A stretch of 64,000 bases of DNA from Leucobacter chironomi DSM 19883 (GTDB lineage Bacteria > Actinomycetota > Actinomycetes > Actinomycetales > Microbacteriaceae). The stretch's first letter is position 1; each line of letters begins with the position of its first letter. The position numbers were made by a program, and so were the translations under genes. The notes under the pieces are model-generated. The model was not told the origin of the DNA. It worked only from the letters and a program-made list of their open reading frames with translations, and did no database searches. Positions 62,326 through 64,000 of this stretch are shown here, piece by piece. The DNA lies in assembly GCF_000421845.1 (NCBI RefSeq), contig NZ_ATXU01000003.1:62001-126000 (forward strand). The letters are read 5' to 3'.

Positions 62326-63711
62326 TCAGGCACGCGCAGGAGGCGAGGATGCGCGAGACGCGCCCGAACCGATGCGATCCGCGACGATGCTGCGCAGCGC
62401 CGCCATCGACAGCTCCACCGAGGTGACGTCGATGCGCTCGTCGTTGCCGTGCACGCCCTCGCGATACCGCTCGTAGCTCCAGCCCGGGGCGAGCAGGCCG
62501 AAGCCGTAGGCCGGGATCCCGAGCTCGCGCAGCACGCGCGCATCCGATCCGCCGGCCGCCATGATGGGCACCGTGGGCGCGTCGGCCACTTCGGCGATGG
62601 CGCGCATGATCGCCCCGAACAGCGGCGTGTGCGGGCTCGACCCGGTCGCCGCCCAGCCGTGCAGATGGCGGATCTCCACCTGCTCGGCGAGCGGCCCGAG
62701 CACGGCGACGAGCAGCTCGTCGACCTCCTCGTCGCTCGTGCCGGGCAGGGTGCGGATGTCGAGGTCGATCGACGCCGACCCCGGGATGACGTTGTGGACG
62801 GATCCGGCACGCACCACGGTGGGCGAGATCGTGATCCGCGAGACCGCGTGGGCATATCCCGCGATGCCGCCGAGCTGCGGCAGGGCGCCATCGAGGCGCA
62901 CGGGATCGCGCAGCCGCTCCGCGAGGACGGGGTCGTCGATGCGGGCGTCGACGAAGGCGTTCCACAGCTCGCCGAGCTGCGCCGCCGGCATCACCTCTTC
63001 GAAGCGCTGCAGCACCTCGCCCATGCGGTAGGCGGCGCTCGTCGCACCGAAGGGGATCGAGGCATGGCCGGGCTTGCCGCGCACCACGAGCCGACGTCCG
63101 GCGGATCCCTTCTCGGCGACCTCGATGGCGACGTGCCGGCCCATGCGCATGCCGCCCGACTCCGAGAGGGCCTCGGTGACGCGCACGGTCTCGGGGTGCT
63201 CGCGCACCAGCCAGTGCATGCCGAGGCTGCTGCCCGCCTCCTCATCGGCCACCGCGAGCAGCACGAGGTCGCCGCGGGGCGGCGTCGGGGCGAGCGCGAC
63301 CTCGCGCAGCACGCACGCGAACGCGGCGGTGAGGTAGAGCATGTCGACGGCGCCGCGACCCCAGATCTCGCCGTCGATGAGCTCGCCGCCGAAGGGGTTG
63401 CGGGTCCAGCCGTCGGGGTCGACGGGCACGACGTCGAGGTGGCCCAGCAGACCGAGCGCCGGGGCCGTCGGGTCGGTGCCGTGCACGCGCGCGATGAGGG
63501 AGGCGCGGCCGGGCGCAGATTCGAGCACGTGGGTCTCGATGCGACCCAGTGCGATCGCGTCGGCGAGGAAGCGCTGCAGCACGCGCACGCTGCGGATCTC
63601 CTGGCCGGACGCGGGGGTGCCGTCGTTCACGCACCCCTCGCGGATGAGCGCGCGCAGCAGCTCGATCGCCTCGTCGGCGCCGCCGGATCCGCTGATCCGC
63701 TCCTCCGTCAC
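62326..63711 (-). CDS. M20/M25/M40 family metallopeptidase
   Basis: A Zn-dependent peptidase or deacylase of 461 residues. Zn ligands appear in LLGHLDVVPVDPDGWTRNPFGG, IWGRGAVDM and VADEEAGSSLGMHW; the dimerisation domain is normal. Substrate unknown. ATG at 63711. It ends convergently with the PucR gene (33 bp apart) and is separate from the MFS operon. Confidence 0.88.
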   Translation of the reverse strand: MTEERISGSGGADEAIELLRALIREGCVNDGTPASGQEIRSVRVLQRFLADAIALGRIETHVLESAPGRASLIARVHGTDPTAPALGLLGHLDVVPVDPDGWTRNPFGGELIDGEIWGRGAVDMLYLTAAFACVLREVALAPTPPRGDLVLLAVADEEAGSSLGMHWLVREHPETVRVTEALSESGGMRMGRHVAIEVAEKGSAGRRLVVRGKPGHASIPFGATSAAYRMGEVLQRFEEVMPAAQLGELWNAFVDARIDDPVLAERLRDPVRLDGALPQLGGIAGYAHAVSRITISPTVVRAGSVHNVIPGSASIDLDIRTLPGTSDEEVDELLVAVLGPLAEQVEIRHLHGWAATGSSPHTPLFGAIMRAIAEVADAPTVPIMAAGGSDARVLRELGIPAYGFGLLAPGWSYERYREGVHGNDERIDVTSVELSMAALRSIVADRIGSGASRASSPPARA

Positions 63712-63823
63712 CGTCGCACCTCCGCTCGCATCGAGGATCGGGCCTCGACCCCTTCTACCCTAGCCCCGGCACCCCTCCGCTCCCGTTTTCAGGCGTCTGA
63801 GCGTGCGGAGGAGCCGTCCGTGC

Positions 63824-63889
63824 ATATGGGATCTGCCGTGAATATGGCGCAGGAGATGGGACCCGTCATATTTTCGGCAGAATCCATAT
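63824..63889. repeat. 23-bp imperfect inverted repeat
   Basis: Arms 63824-63846 (ATATGGGATCTGCC...) and 63867-63889 (...GGCAGAATCCATAT) match in 19 of 23 positions with a 20-nt loop. It is AT-rich for this genome. It lies upstream of the peptidase gene and downstream of the terminal gene on the minus strand; terminator or operator. Confidence 0.5.
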
Positions 63890-63927
63890 CGACGGGCCGG
63901 GCAGGATCGGGCAGGGGCCGAGCAGGA

Positions 63928-64000
63928 TCAGGCAGGGTTAGGCGGGGTCGCCGCCACGGCGTCGAGGATCGCCGCGATGCCCGCGCGGTAGACGGTCATG
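63928..64000 (-). CDS. C-terminal end of an unidentified protein (partial)
   Basis: The minus strand from the window edge reads MTVYRAGIAAILDAVAATPP then NPA and TGA at 63928-63930. It is open to the edge and codon use is like the neighbours. The ending recalls TetR regulators but too little is seen to name it. Confidence 0.5.
   Translation of the reverse strand, partial: MTVYRAGIAAILDAVAATPPNPA

Overview
The window is high-GC DNA (my estimate is about 70 percent) from an actinobacterium. It looks like Microbacteriaceae, most probably Leucobacter or a close relative. The reasons are a short archaeal-type AspRS, a SipW-type signal peptidase operon with alternate-signal-peptide and LAxTG-anchored proteins, a tiny basic bS22 ribosomal protein, and several apparently leaderless genes. 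The genus is an inference from gene content and not from a search. I saw no CRISPR array, rRNA, prophage or intact insertion sequence.

Layout. 0.07-4.3 kb: a complete Pot-type (spermidine/putrescine-like) ABC importer. 4.4-6.5 kb: tRNA-Ser(GGA), a secreted CHAP/NlpC-like cell-wall protein behind a promoter carrying a GTAACG direct repeat, and a DUF559-like nuclease reading frame without a proper start, bounded by inverted 27-bp repeats. 6.6-10.2 kb (minus): a cytochrome c biogenesis operon (phosphatase, TlpA, CcdA, ResB) with no CcsA/CcsB partner. 10.3-11.7 kb: aspS, whose last 26 bp are tandemly repeated. 12.0-15.9 kb: a translationally coupled surface-protein operon containing the SipW-like peptidase; its last gene is frameshifted. 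15.9-21.8 kb: a thioredoxin-reductase-like/methyltransferase fusion and its divergent XRE-cupin regulator, VOC protein, AraC regulator, deoC, Dabb protein, glutaredoxin-like protein, bS22 and an ArsR-type regulator.

21.9-24.1 kb encodes the KtrB/KtrA potassium channel, with three 64-bp repeats at the junction that create two micro-ORFs resembling the start of KtrA. 24.2-28.7 kb holds the most striking locus: a 1003-residue cytochrome P450 fused to an adrenodoxin-reductase-type (FprA) module and a flavodoxin, transcribed divergently from a free-standing HtaA-type heme-binding domain gene and a LysR regulator. 28.9-37.4 kb has proC, then a TRAP transporter with aldehyde dehydrogenase, beta-hydroxyacid dehydrogenase and carboxymuconolactone-decarboxylase-like protein under a divergent AraC regulator. 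37.6-41.6 kb is a second Fe/polyamine-type ABC importer. 41.7-48.9 kb is mostly housekeeping: tadA, upp, a frameshifted membrane protein, cardiolipin synthase, a leaderless small ORF before a winged-helix regulator, and small membrane or zinc-ribbon proteins.

49.0-63.7 kb is a catabolic island for amide- or carbamoyl-type nitrogen compounds. A GntR regulator, Asp/Glu-type racemase, amidase and polar amino-acid ABC importer face a minus-strand set (M20 carbamoylase-type hydrolase, YtcJ amidohydrolase, ThDP enzyme, MFS symporter) controlled by a divergent leaderless PucR regulator. An M20 peptidase and the C-terminus of an unidentified gene close the window. The substrate of this island cannot be read from the sequence.
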